This document shows, one piece after another, positions 11,200 to 21,107 of a stretch of DNA of 64,000 nt. The stretch comes from Chrysemys picta bellii (taxonomy: Eukaryota > Chordata > Testudines > Emydidae). The position numbers and the translations under genes were made by a program. The number at the start of each line of letters is the position of its first letter. Within the stretch, counting starts at the first letter, position 1. Below the pieces are notes generated by a model. The model saw only the letters and a list, made by a program, of their open reading frames with translations. It was not told the origin of the DNA and did no database searches. The stretch spans positions 68,275,468-68,339,467 of the forward strand of contig NC_088796.1 of assembly GCF_011386835.1 (NCBI RefSeq). Reading direction: 5' to 3'.

Positions 11200-12045
11200 G
11201 TAGTGGTTTGGAGCCTGTACTATGAGAACAGAATTGTGGGATTGGATTGTGATGCAAACCTGGGACAATCAGCAGTGGTTGTAGAATTTTCAGGTACAGA
11301 TGGCCACATCATAAGATTGTGTGCTGAGCTCACCCTAGCTCTACAGTGCACAGAGACCAACTCCTCTGACAGTGGAGAAATGGGTGGCAGTTACTGTCTG
11401 GAAGATTGCAACCCCAGATTGCTAATCAATGGGCAATCAGTTTGGGGCCAGTTGTCAAACAGGTGTGCAAGGTGATTAAACATATTCTGTTGCACAGGGT
11501 TTCATGCTGGGCAATATCAAGGGAGTGATAGATGGATTTGATGCAATGGGCTTCCTGATCTGTGGTGGGGCAATAGATGGGACTCATATCCTAAATCTGA
11601 ATGCCTCTCCCCACTGCCTTGCCTCTGAGTATATAAGCAGAAAGCAATACATCTCCATGGCAATGCAAGCACTGAGAATGATTTACTAATATTAATGTTG
11701 TCTGAATAAGGAAAGTTCATGATGCTCACATCTCAGGAATACAGGACTTTCTGCAAAGCTGAAATCAAGGACACTTTATTACTGTCTTATTGACATTAAT
11801 GGGGTTGCTGTGCCAATTATGATTCTCAGGGACACAGTATTTTGTTTCCCTGGCTCATGAAGCCACATATCATTCAGGTGCCTAGACAGATTTAAACATC
11901 ACTTGGGCCAGTGCAAGACGGTTGTGGAATGTGCCTTTGGAAAACTATAGTGTAGGCGTAGGTGTCTCATGACAAGGCTGGAAAATACTCTTGATATTAT
12001 TGCTGCATGTTGTGTACTGCATAACATCTGTGAAGCTAGAGGGAA
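11200..12045 (+). pseudogene. HARBI1-like Harbinger transposase, inactivated
   Basis: Protein fragments in shifting frames match the Harbinger DDE nuclease. At 11550-11600 the frame gives GFLICGGAIDGTHIL, which includes the first catalytic Asp of the family's GAIDGTH motif. It is followed by SEYISRKQYISMAMQAL and KVHDAHISGIQDF, the second-Asp region. Further on come QCKTVVECAFGKL, the catalytic Glu region, and IIAACCVLHNICEARG. The upstream part (LCAELTLALQCTETNSSDSG) corresponds to the family's helical N-terminal region. Several stops and frameshifts disrupt it. In an intact element the nuclease acts with the MYB-like partner encoded on the opposite strand at about 14440-14900. Confidence 0.8.
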
Positions 12046-12344
12046 ACACTACTGCCAGGGTGGAGGGATGAGGTTTCCAAGCTGTCTGTTGATTTGGAGC
12101 AGCCTGAGACAAGGTTGGTGACTTGTATACTACAGGTGCTGTGCGGTTTAGAGAAGCCTTACGAGCACAGTTTGACAGTAAGCAGGAGCCAACATGTTAC
12201 TTTGGGCTTATGCAAATACAGTAACTGGTTTATTAATTGTGTTTTTGATGAGAGGAAGGGTCATTGCTTTGGGGGATTTTCATCTCTGCATTGTAAGGAA
12301 AAGAAAATAAATTGATGTTTTCATAAAATTTATTAAACATCATT

Positions 12345-14400
12345 TACAATATATAAATAAATAGCAAGGTGCATGCAGTTACATCACATCAGGCAGTGGG
12401 TATGTTCACGGCAATTCTCATTATTGTCCATTGGGGCTCAATGCCAGGGATACTGCTGCTGGAAGGATTGGAGACCCTACAGAAGAGAGAAGTTTATGTC
12501 TGAGTAAGGACCCACAGCTAGCCTGCTCACCTGCTACGTTAACCCCAGGCAGTCTAATGAGCGCAGGTGGGCCCCATTTCAGCCACCTGATTGGCCAAAC
12601 TGCCCACTTGGCTGAGAGGATTAGCAGATCTGCTCTTAAAATGAGAAGCTGCTGGTTGCTTGAAGCATTTAACCATGATTGGGATAATTCTTTGTTCCCA
12701 GCCTTGTACCCATTTTGGTCCTGTCCAGTCCTGCTCCTGCTTTTCCTTACTCTAGGTAACCTGATTCTGACCCTCAGCTCTGATTCCTGACTGGCTGTGA
12801 CCCTTGGCTCTGGCCCCTGGCTAAGGACTCCTGCTCTGAGCGCTAGGTCCTTTCTCCTGCTCTGACCACCAGGTATGATGCTCCACCCCAGTCAGAAGGA
12901 ATTGTTCTCCAAGCTGTGTATTGGTCCTTGGGTGCTTTGATCAATAATATGCTCTAACAGCTTACTTTAAGAGCTGCAGGATGTCTTGGTGCATCTCTCA
13001 ATCTTTGTCTTCCTCTCTCTCTCCTCAAGCATATGGTCCCACCATTTTTGAATCTCATAGACTCTGTGCTGGGCAGTCTGGATCAATTTGAAAACCATGT
13101 CTTCTCTTGTCTGGTTCTCTCTCTCTCTCTCTCTCCTCCTCAGACTGAGTTGCTCAGCAGGTGTAGAAGGGATACTCCTAAAGGATACCCCAGCTGAGGT
13201 TAGTGAAACAAATAGAAAGCCATTGTTAGGTGTGTGTGTGTTTGGGGAGTGGGATGCCAGACAGCAGACAATAATAGTCTACATTTTCCCATCTAAGGTG
13301 TATAAAACTACTATGTCTCTCAATTCCCATTGCTTCAGAAGCCTTTAAGAGCACACTGCATGGTGAGTACAGGGGAGTGGTTTTGTGTGTGTGTTTTTTG
13401 TTTGTTTTTCTTTTTAAACCCTGGTAGCTGTGAGGGCTGGCTGGGCATGGGGGCTTGGTAACTTTTTGGTATAGAATAGTAACAACTACTTAACTTATTA
13501 CAGATCATCATGGTCCTTGAGGATATAATGATGTGAGTCTCCAAGGGCCAGAGAAGGAAGCTGCTTGAAAGGATTAGTGGTCAGCTGGGGCTGTTTACTG
13601 CTAGCCTCTTCAAAATGATGATCCTTGAAGGCCTTACAGAATGGCATGGGAAAGTGTCCTATTATGGCAGGAGAAACAAGAAAATTCTGATTAGAAATAT
13701 CCAGGCAAAGCTTAAATACTACTTGCTAGAAAAGTTCTGTGAAATTTTAGCAGCAAACTCCAAAGTTGCGTGTGTTAAGATCAATGGCCTTTGCAAACAG
13801 TGAGGAGTCCTGGCACCCACCAGTTTATCACTGTTTCTCCCTCTTTCCTGAATTCAGTGCATGAAAGTGTAGACTAAAAATCATTCTACATCCTTTTATT
13901 TACCCCCATGATATTGCATTTTATTAGTTCTATTTGTTCCAATGATGTTGCATTTTATTTGTTTGGATGGTTTGAAGCAAGCATGTTCTGTAAAATTATG
14001 TACCGAAGAAGCTCACTCATCAGTTTCACGGTAGCTAAGAAGTGCTTTTGCATTGCATAGTGCTTTAAAAAGCATTGCAAGTGCTTTTTATTTTGTTACT
14101 ATGACACTACACGATATTGCATTTTATTGGTTCAGAGAAATCTTATTCTGTAAGACTATGTATTTAGAGTGCTCACTCACTGAATTCATTGTAGTTTAAA
14201 AGCAATACTTTGTATGTTTTGTCTTTGCTGCAAAAATTGTGTTCCTGTTTTTGTATTCCTATCTTGGCCTATTGCCTGTTAATTTCATTTCATGCTCTTA
14301 AAATAAATCAGCTAGTTCAAAACAGAATTTTTTTCTCCCCACACGTGAACGGCCACCATGGAGGGGGATAGGAAGGAAGAAAAGAAGGGTGATGATGCTT
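12345..14400. other. Non-coding interior of the Harbinger element
   Basis: No coding homology was seen. A (TC)n run lies at 13108-13135. An imperfect direct duplication of about 170 bp is visible, with copies starting near 13942 and 14113. Each opens with GAT(A/G)TTGCATTTTATT and contains a TTCTGTAA...GCTCACTCA block. The sequence lies between the two transposon genes and is probably element-derived spacer. Confidence 0.45.
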
Positions 14401-14439
14401 TAGGGACTGTAGAGAAAGTAAAGAAAATGGCCTGTATTA

Positions 14440-14900
14440 ATGGGCCAGTCCTATTAAATTACACTGGAGTCTCCTTCCAATGCATCTAGCTCGGTCACAA
14501 AGAGCACCTGGCTCTTGGTTCTGGCATCATCCATGCCAATGTCTTCAGTGATATCTCCCTTGACTACCAGTTCTAGGGTGCCCTTCAATGAAATTCACAA
14601 GATGTCCACTGTTGTTGGCGAGAAGGTGGTGGGGTTCTGGTTCAGTATGTTACTGAGCATCTCATCATAGGGGGATATCTTTTAGTAAACCTTCTACAGT
14701 TCCTTTTCCTATGCCTGGCACTGGCCCTTGTCCCTGCTGTACCCATGGGCCTCTATGCCCTTTGTAACTTTCTAGTGTACATCTTTATTCTTCTTGAAGG
14801 AATTCCACAGTTGTGCCTGCACACATTACTCCCCACACAGGTTGAGGAAATCTAGGACCTATTTCCTATTTACCATGACGGTAAGGTGTCTGAATAGATG
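14440..14900 (-). pseudogene. Harbinger MYB/SANT-like protein remnant
   Basis: Minus-strand translation gives IEAHGYSRDKGQCQA, matching the conserved HGYxRDxxQCRxK block of the MYB/SANT-like protein of Harbinger elements. Decayed helix 3 remains (EKEL..VY.KI) and then a linker reading DEMLSNILNQNPTTFSP. In intact elements this protein binds the transposon and helps the transposase enter the nucleus. Several stop codons interrupt the frame. Its position and antisense orientation to the transposase at about 11200-12045 support a single parent element. Confidence 0.68.
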
Positions 14901-15308
14901 TGCTGGCAAAGGTGGGTTAGCAGAAAAGGAGGCATTTCCAAAATAGGCTGAGGATTTTAATTTTTCAATTGAGGAGAGGGAGTCTCTAGTCACTGTGACC
15001 CTAGGCAGCAGAGACTTAAACAACAACAAAAAAAGGCCGGAGTGGTCACTGCTGTGGAGACAGCTGTATTGTAGGCTTGTTGCTGGATGACCTATTGTAC
15101 TAGCATAGGTACTTCTGCATCCACACAGGCATTGTGCCAGTTAAAAAGATGGCAGTTGAGTGCTTATGTCACTCAAGGAACTGGTTTAACTTTGCCAGCT
15201 AAAGTTGAAGATTTTGGCAGCAGGATTTAAAAATTCGAGAATGGATGCATTCAAGGTTCTGCTAACAACAAAAGGCCTGCTCTGCTGGTAAAACTTCATA
15301 GTGTAGAC

Positions 15309-16403
15309 CAGGGGTTGGCAACCTCTGGCACGCGTGCCAAACACGGCACGCCAGCCGATTTTGAGTGGCACGCAGCTCCCTGCCGCGGTCCCGGCCCTCA
15401 GCCCCCACGCCCACTGCTCTCCCCTGCGGGGTCAGGAGGTAGAAGCTTGGTTCTGCAGCAGCCAAGCTTTCCCCCCTCCCCTGCTTCTTCCCCCAGCATG
15501 GTGCTTTCCTGCCCTTCCTCCTCTCCAGTTGATGGCCCTAGCGAGGGAGAGGGGGAAGAGCGGCAGCGTGCACCCAGATCCATAGAGGAGGCAGAGAGAG
15601 GTAGGGACAGAGCCTGGGGGAAGGGGGTGGAACAAGGCATATCCCTTCCAGCCCCCTGCCATGAGCTGCAGGGGGTTGGGAGCACCCCCACGAGCCGAGC
15701 ACCCCAGCCTTCTGCTCTGCACCCCCACACACACTCAGCCTTCTGCCCTGCACCCCCCACACTCTCAGCCCTCTGCCCTGAACCCCCATGCCCCTAGCCC
15801 TCTGCCCTGACCCTTGAACCCCCCCCACACACAGCCTTCTGCCCTGCACCCCCCAGCCTTCTGCCCTGAACCCCCAACACACACCCAGCCCTCTGCCCTG
15901 AACCCCCCACACCCCAACACACACCAGCCTTCTACCCTGCAGTCCCCACACTCCCCCAGCCCTCTGACCTGACCCTTGAACCCCCCACACCCCCAGCCCT
16001 CTACCCTGATCCTTGAACCCCCCCCCCCACACACCCCAGCCTTCTGCCCTGAACCCCCTCCACCAGGCCTCTGCCCTGAAACACCCCCCCCTCCCAGGTC
16101 TGGGGTGCCAGCCGCAGGCCCTGCTCAGGCCGCTGCCAGCCTAGGTGAACAGAACCCCAGGCTGGCAGCGAGCTGAGCGGGTTGGTGGCGTAAGATCAGC
16201 ATTTTAATTTAATTTTAAATGACGCTTCTTAAACATTTTGAAAACCTTGTTTACTTTACATACAATAGTTTAGTTATATAATATAGACTTATAGAAAGAG
16301 ACCTTCTAAAAATGTTAAAATGTATTACCGGCATGCGAAACCTTAAATCAGAGTGAATAAATGAAGACTCGGCACACCACTTCTGAAAGGTTGCCGACCC
16401 CTG
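15309..16403. mobile_element. hAT element (1.1 kb) inserted in Harbinger end
   Basis: The element starts CAGGGGTTGGCAACC and ends GGTTGCCGACCCCTG. It is flanked by a perfect 8-bp duplication, GTGTAGAC (15301-15308 and 16404-16411). That target is the terminal GTGTAGAC word of the Harbinger right end, so this insertion is younger than the Harbinger. The interior has a long C-rich minisatellite (about 15690-16090) of imperfect units such as CAGCCTTCTGCCCTGCACCC. No transposase is present. Confidence 0.92.
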
Positions 16404-16416
16404 GTGTAGACCCAGC

Positions 16417-16854
16417 TGAACGCATCACTTATTGGGGAGAATATTGTTCAGATTTCATAACCATTCATACCTTGGTATCTCTGCTGAGACTTCCAAATGT
16501 GCTAGTTGTACTGGATATACATTTGGTGCATTTTGGTTTTTTTTTTTTTTCCTCCTCTGTGGACTTAGTTTAAGACCACAAACTCAAGTAAAATGAGCAC
16601 TGGAGAGACTTCAAATGGCTGTGATTTTTGCTAATCTGAATCCATCTTGGGTCACAATCTAGTGCTAAAAAGCACCAAAATCCACTTAATAGTAGTTTTC
16701 TCATTCAGTCCTAATTTTTTTTCCCCAATTTTCTTAACATTCAGGTTAAGAGCCCTCTTCTGCTACATCTAGTGCAACAAAAAATTGTAACAATCAGCTA
16801 TTCTAAAGTATACTTTAATTTTATATTTCATGTTTTCTAGTCTCCACATTTATT
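16417..16854. other. Intergenic DNA, nothing recognised
   Basis: Sequence to the right of the Harbinger element. It contains a poly-T tract (about 16539-16550) and no coding homology. Confidence 0.5.
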
Positions 16855-16990
16855 TATTTTGGCAGTGCCTAAAGGCCAACCAAGAATGGGGCCCCATTGT
16901 GCTAAGCACTGTACAAACACAGAGTAGCAGATGGTCCCTGCACTGACGAGTTTACAATCTCAATAGGCAAGACAGATACCACGTGGGGAA
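16855..16990. repeat. Ancient L2/CR1-type LINE tail or MIR-like repeat
   Basis: The sequence GGGGCCCCATTGTGCTAAGC...ACTGTACAAACACAGAGTAG...TTTACAATCTCAATAGGCAAGACAG resembles the 3' portion of old amniote LINE families, with its GTGCTAAGCACTGTACAAAC and CTTACAATCTAA words. It is short and diverged. The family call is from memory of such sequences and needs a repeat-library match. Confidence 0.5.
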
Positions 16991-17449
16991 GGGGAATAAC
17001 ACACAAGCAGAACGAATAATGCAATGGCAGTAAATGGCATGTTAGCTTCATAATTCTTTTTGGGGGGTGCGGGAGAGTGGGTTTAGTTAAGAGGGATATC
17101 AGCTAAATTGAAAGAGGGGAGGAAAGGCGTGAAATGGACAGGGGAGAAGAGAGTAAGAGGGACAAGTGTGGAGCAAAGCTGAGGTGAAGAGTGTTGGGGA
17201 GAAGGGAGAGGGTAGGAGCAAACAGCTGATCAGCACAGGCCCCAAAGTCCTGTCAAAACTGTATAATGTTTCCTGAGTGTCTAGAAGTCCCTGCTGTGGG
17301 TGCTTCTGTTACTACTGGCTGGAGTCTGAGGCTGGCTCCTCTCTGCCATTTTTCCCAAAGGCCATATGCGGGGAGGAGGGGAAGGGAGGAACCACTTGGG
17401 CCCTTGTAGTACTATGAATATCCTTCCACTGAATATATCTTTGATACTG
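16991..17449. other. Intergenic DNA, purine-rich, nothing recognised
   Basis: G/A-rich low-complexity sequence around 17045-17215 (GGGAGAAG-like). No gene was seen. Confidence 0.5.
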
Positions 17450-18420
17450 TGAGGGGCCTGGCACCTTACCGCCCCTTTGGGGCAGGGGTGGGGTTCAGAA
17501 CCTCGCCACTCCCAAGTTCGCGTGCTCGCCTCTCTGTGGGCGGCCTGATGCAGCCTAATAGCCTCTCTCAACGCAATCACCCCTTAGTAAGTTAGTCTCA
17601 ACGCAATCACCCCTAAAAGATGGAGTCCATATAAATCGCTCCTAGTGTCAGAAGGTGTGGCCCAGTGGCCAGAGTCCATATAACCCCTCACCCTGCAGGT
17701 GGGGTAGTGTGGCCTAGCGGCCGGAGTCCATGTGGCTCGCATCAGGCCAGTGTGGCCCAATGGCCTGAGTCCATGAAAGTTGCCCCAGCGTTGGAGCAGT
17801 GCAGCCCAATGGCCAGAATCCATACAATCCCCCTCGCAAGCAGGGTAGTGTGGCCTACCGGCTGGAGTCCATGTGCCTCAAGTGTCATGGCAGTATGGCC
17901 CAATGGCCAGAGTCCAAGGAAGTCACCCCAGTGCCTGGGCAGTGTGGCCCAACATCCATATTGTAACATTGTAACAATCAGCTATTCTAAAGTATACTTT
18001 AGAATATAGGCAGGGTAGCTCAGCCTAGCAGCTGGAGTCCATATGATTCCCGTGCTAGGCCACCTCCCTCAACCCGGAAGGGGAAGGCGGGGGCACAGGT
18101 GGCTGGGAGAGGAATAGGGGGACCTGGGCCCGCCCTCTCCACCGGGTCCCGACTCAGGGCCCTGGTAGTGGCAAGTTGCCCTTGCTACCGGCTCAGTGGG
18201 GATCTGCCCAAAACATACCGAGCCTCTGCGGCTCTAACACCATTTTCCTCTAAAGTTCCCCTGGGTCACTTCCTACCATAACCTCTGAGTCCTCCATGTC
18301 AAGGGGTCCTTGGGTCTGTTCCTCTGCTGTGATGTGCTCTGTCTGGGCATGTCTTGGCTTGGCTGGCTTCCAGATCCTGGAGCACAGGCTGTCACTCCCC
18401 AGCGGTCAAGAAGAGGTTTG
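17450..18420. repeat. GC-rich interspersed repeat with a roughly 50-bp minisatellite
   Basis: From about 17645 to 17950 the sequence is an imperfect tandem array. Each unit carries (G)TGTGGCCCAATGGCC followed by (A)GAGTCCAT and a variable spacer; about six units can be counted. A further related unit lies at 18010-18040 after an interruption. That interruption, at 17970-18005, repeats words also found at 16790-16815 (CAATCAGCTATTCTAAAGTA). The following block, 18100-18280, shares ordered segments with 3640-3770 and 23265-23440. The family is not identified. On the minus strand 18273-18410 is open, and this could be the edge of a retroelement reading frame. Confidence 0.6.
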
Positions 18421-18639
18421 TAGATGATGCAGATGGGGGAAAACAAGGGAAAGAGGAGAGGTAATGGACCAATAAAGTGCAAATAGTAATCTGAAAGAAG
18501 AAAATGGTGCATATAGAGAAAAATGAATCCATTGAGAATAAATGAAATCATAACCAATACAAAGGAGCAAAGTGAACTGCCAAGAGGGGAGTGAAAAGGG
18601 CCAAAAAGTGCCTGAAATTACTTATATACTGAACTTGTA

Positions 18640-19860
18640 AACAACCCACAGTTGGCTGGCAAAAAGATGTATAGTATTGCAAAAATGACACACAGAGAAG
18701 GACGGTATTGTAAATGATGATCTTTGGAGACTGCTAGTAACACCTGAACAAAGGAAGGAAAGGTGGAAACAATACTTTGAGAGAATCTTAAATGAAGCAA
18801 ATCCTGCTAGGGCAGAATTGCAAACATATGATCCTAGTGCTATGCCTGAGCCTGACATAACAGAAAAGGAGGTGAGAAATGCAATCCAGGAAATGAACAG
18901 TAAGGCAGCTGGACCTGATGAATTGACAGTGGACCCGGTGAAAGTCCTGGGTGAGAGGCAGAAAATGGATGAGCAGAGTGGTTAAAGCCATATGGCAAGA
19001 CAAGAGAATTTCCCTAGGACTAGTGCTAATCTATCTTGGTCCCAATACATAAGTTCCACTGCTGTTTATCAAATTGATGGACTATGTCAGCAGGAAGATC
19101 TCAATGGGAAATGGTGAGAAGCTGTTGTATGCAGATAATAGCAATAAGGACATGCTCAAAAAAAAGGCCTAGAGGAAATAGTAAACCAAGGGTATGACCA
19201 GTGACCTGTCATAGGATGAAAATGAGGATGACCAAGACTAAGGTCATGTGGTCAGAGATGCCACAGGGAAACTGGTCATAGAGATTAATGGAGTGAGACT
19301 AACCCAGACTGATCAGTTCAAGTATGTTGGTGTCTGGATTACAGAAGACTGCAAACTTGACTATGAAGTACGGTCCAGCTTGGGGAATGCTGGAAAAGTG
19401 TAGAATAACATCTCAGGGATTGTATATGACAAGTGTATGCCACTGAGACTAAAAGCTCAACTATATAGAATCTTGTTGCGCCCTGCAATGCTGTATGGAC
19501 AATAGTGTTTGCAGGTGTCTGAGATGTTGTCTTGCCATAAGAGGAGTTAGACAAAGAGACAGATTTAGAAATGAAAGTATTAGGATGGAAGTCCAAGTCT
19601 GTAGTGTGGCTGACAAAATCCAGGAAGCATGACTGTGCTGGCTCTGACGCATGCAGAGGATTAATGAAGGGGACATGGTGCTGATAGTATGCCAGGAGAA
19701 GATGGTATGAAAAAAAGACAGAGGAAGCGATGGATGGATTGTAGCAAAGAAGATGGAAAGCAAGTGGACCTTAGTGCCACCTCAGACAGATGAAGATGGT
19801 GGATGCTTGTACAATGACCTGACCCCAGTTGATGGGATAAGGGAAAGAACAAGAGAAGAA
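18640..19860 (+). pseudogene. Non-LTR retrotransposon RT/C-terminal fragment (RTE-like?)
   Basis: The translation gives RKERWKQYFERILNEANPAR, then EKEVRNAIQEMNSKAAGPDE, matching the N-terminal RT region (ALKxxKNGKAxGPDG-like). After a deletion of the catalytic palm core come DQFKYVGVWITEDC, NISGIVYDKCMPLRLKAQLY, LLRPAMLYG and finally RQRKRWMDCSKEDGKQVDL. The last follows the RPxxRWMDxxxxD motif found C-terminal to the RT in this LINE type. A remnant of the catalytic-box region reads LLYADN at about 19125. Multiple stops and the internal deletion make it inactive. The clade call is tentative. Confidence 0.75.
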
Positions 19861-20054
19861 TTCATCCTCCTATGTTGAAACTTTTTAAAATCACAATAAG
19901 GAATTAGTATATGTATTGGGTGAACAATATTATGACCATTGCGTTATCTTCAGAAGCAGCAAACCCACTTTTGAAGTCTGTTAATTGTCCATTATTTTCT
20001 ACAATGTGTGGGTAAATTAAAAAAGTCTTTCGAGGGTATCTATGCCTGGTATTT

Positions 20055-20480
20055 TTCCTGGTATGGTGCAAAATTCTCATCTCTTAAAAGTGCAGTAGCT
20101 TCAGAACAATCTTAGGTATCTCTTCTACACTTGGGACGGGGCCAAGGTCTGCAGGCACCCTTTCAAATTCTGTGCTGTGACTGAAAGGATCTACTCCAAT
20201 TACTTGTACCAGAAGATTGTGAATTTCTTCTATTGAAATTCTTTCCATTTGACCTCTGGGAAATTCCAGCTATTTTCAAGTTAAATAATATAACTCCACT
20301 GAGATTTTTCTAGGTTCTTTGAAGTTCTAGTAGCTAGACAAATGAGTTTTAAATTATACACAGACACATCCCGTGTGATCAGAACTATGCTGTCCTCTAC
20401 TTCCTTCAACTTATTCTGGAATCGCTCCAGTCTTTGAATGGGATAATGTGGTTCTAGAAATATATTGCTAGTTTCAACTA
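20055..20480 (-). pseudogene. LINE-1/Tx1 ORF1 (RNA-binding protein) remnant
   Basis: Minus-strand translation, with one frame change, reads QMERISIEEIHNLLVQVIGV, then ...STEFERVPADLGPVPSVEEI and KIVLKLLHF. This follows the order of the conserved RRM/C-terminal part of LINE-1 ORF1 proteins (an LRIxGxPE block, an ExxxR(A/V)HRxxGP block, a PRxIxVxFLxxxD block). The upstream part (LERFQNKLKEVEDSI) could be the coiled-coil end. ORF1 binds element RNA in LINE-1. The fragment is decayed and has no adjacent ORF2. Confidence 0.62.
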
Positions 20481-20868
20481 TTATGTCAGTTTGAAATAAT
20501 AATCAGTGTTTCCTTCACAGTGGCAGGAGAAGTGGGTCCCAAGTGCTTTGGACTGTAGAGAAATTAGCTCAGTTCTGCAGAGGTAGGATGGATGTCGGAA
20601 GAAAAAAGAGTTATGGCTTTTAATGGGTTGTCATAACCCCACAAAATAGAATTTAGTAATAAAGTTCTGTTTTGCATGTTTAATTGTGACTGTCTAAACA
20701 CACCCAAAATCCAGATAATTATACCCTTTGGTTAAAACAGTTAAAGACATATCTGCTTCTTTTGTTGATTAAAACACTTTGCAAACTGGGGGCCTGATTC
20801 TCCACTCTCTCACACCAACTGTATGCCAGTATATCTTATTGAAGTTAAAGATAACATTGATGTAAAAG

Positions 20869-21094
20869 TATCAGAGGGGTAGCCATGTTAGTCTGAATCT
20901 GTAAAAAGCAACAGAGGGTCCTGTGGCACCTTTAAGACTAACAGAAGTATTGGGAGCATAAGCTTTCGTGGGTAAGAACCTCACTTCTTCAGATGCAAGA
21001 CACATCTGAAGAAGTGAGGTTCTTACCCACGAAAGCTTATCCTCCCAATACTTCTGTTAGTCTTAAAGGTGCCACAGGACCCTCTGTTGCTTTT
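20869..21094. mobile_element. Penelope-type short repeat, inverted dimer with hammerhead motifs
   Basis: Two copies of one repeat meet head to head. The left arm (20869-20995) starts TATCAGAGGGGTAGCC and ends at the hammerhead-like core. The right arm (21004-21094) is its reverse complement. The dimer is bounded by a perfect 13-bp target-site duplication, ATTGATGTAAAAG (20856-20868 and 21095-21107). On the minus strand the left arm has CUGAAGA (20986-20992), GAAA (20964-20967) and GC-UUAU-GC-UC. This meets the minimal hammerhead core. The right arm (+ strand) has the same core except for one stem III base. Penelope-like elements are known to carry minimal hammerhead ribozymes in their terminal repeats. 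Confidence 0.82.
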
Positions 21095-21107
21095 ATTGAT
21101 GTAAAAG

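Larger units (their letters stand above)
10658..16416. mobile_element. Decayed autonomous PIF/Harbinger transposon
   Basis: The left end GGCCATGTCTACACTAG and the right end, seen after removing the hAT insertion at 15309-16403, AGTGTAGACCC, form imperfect terminal inverted repeats. Subterminal homology continues (GAAAGTTTAATTG against GAAGTTTTACC). Inside are remnants of both Harbinger genes: a DDE transposase on + (about 11200-12045) and a MYB/SANT-like DNA-binding protein on - (about 14440-14900). This convergent two-gene layout is normal for the superfamily. The 3-bp TSD could not be fixed with certainty, so the outer limits may be off by a few bases. Confidence 0.75.

Noticed and set aside
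15315..16176. Frames of 160-164 codons in both strands
   Set aside because: C-rich minisatellite inside the hAT element at 15309-16403.
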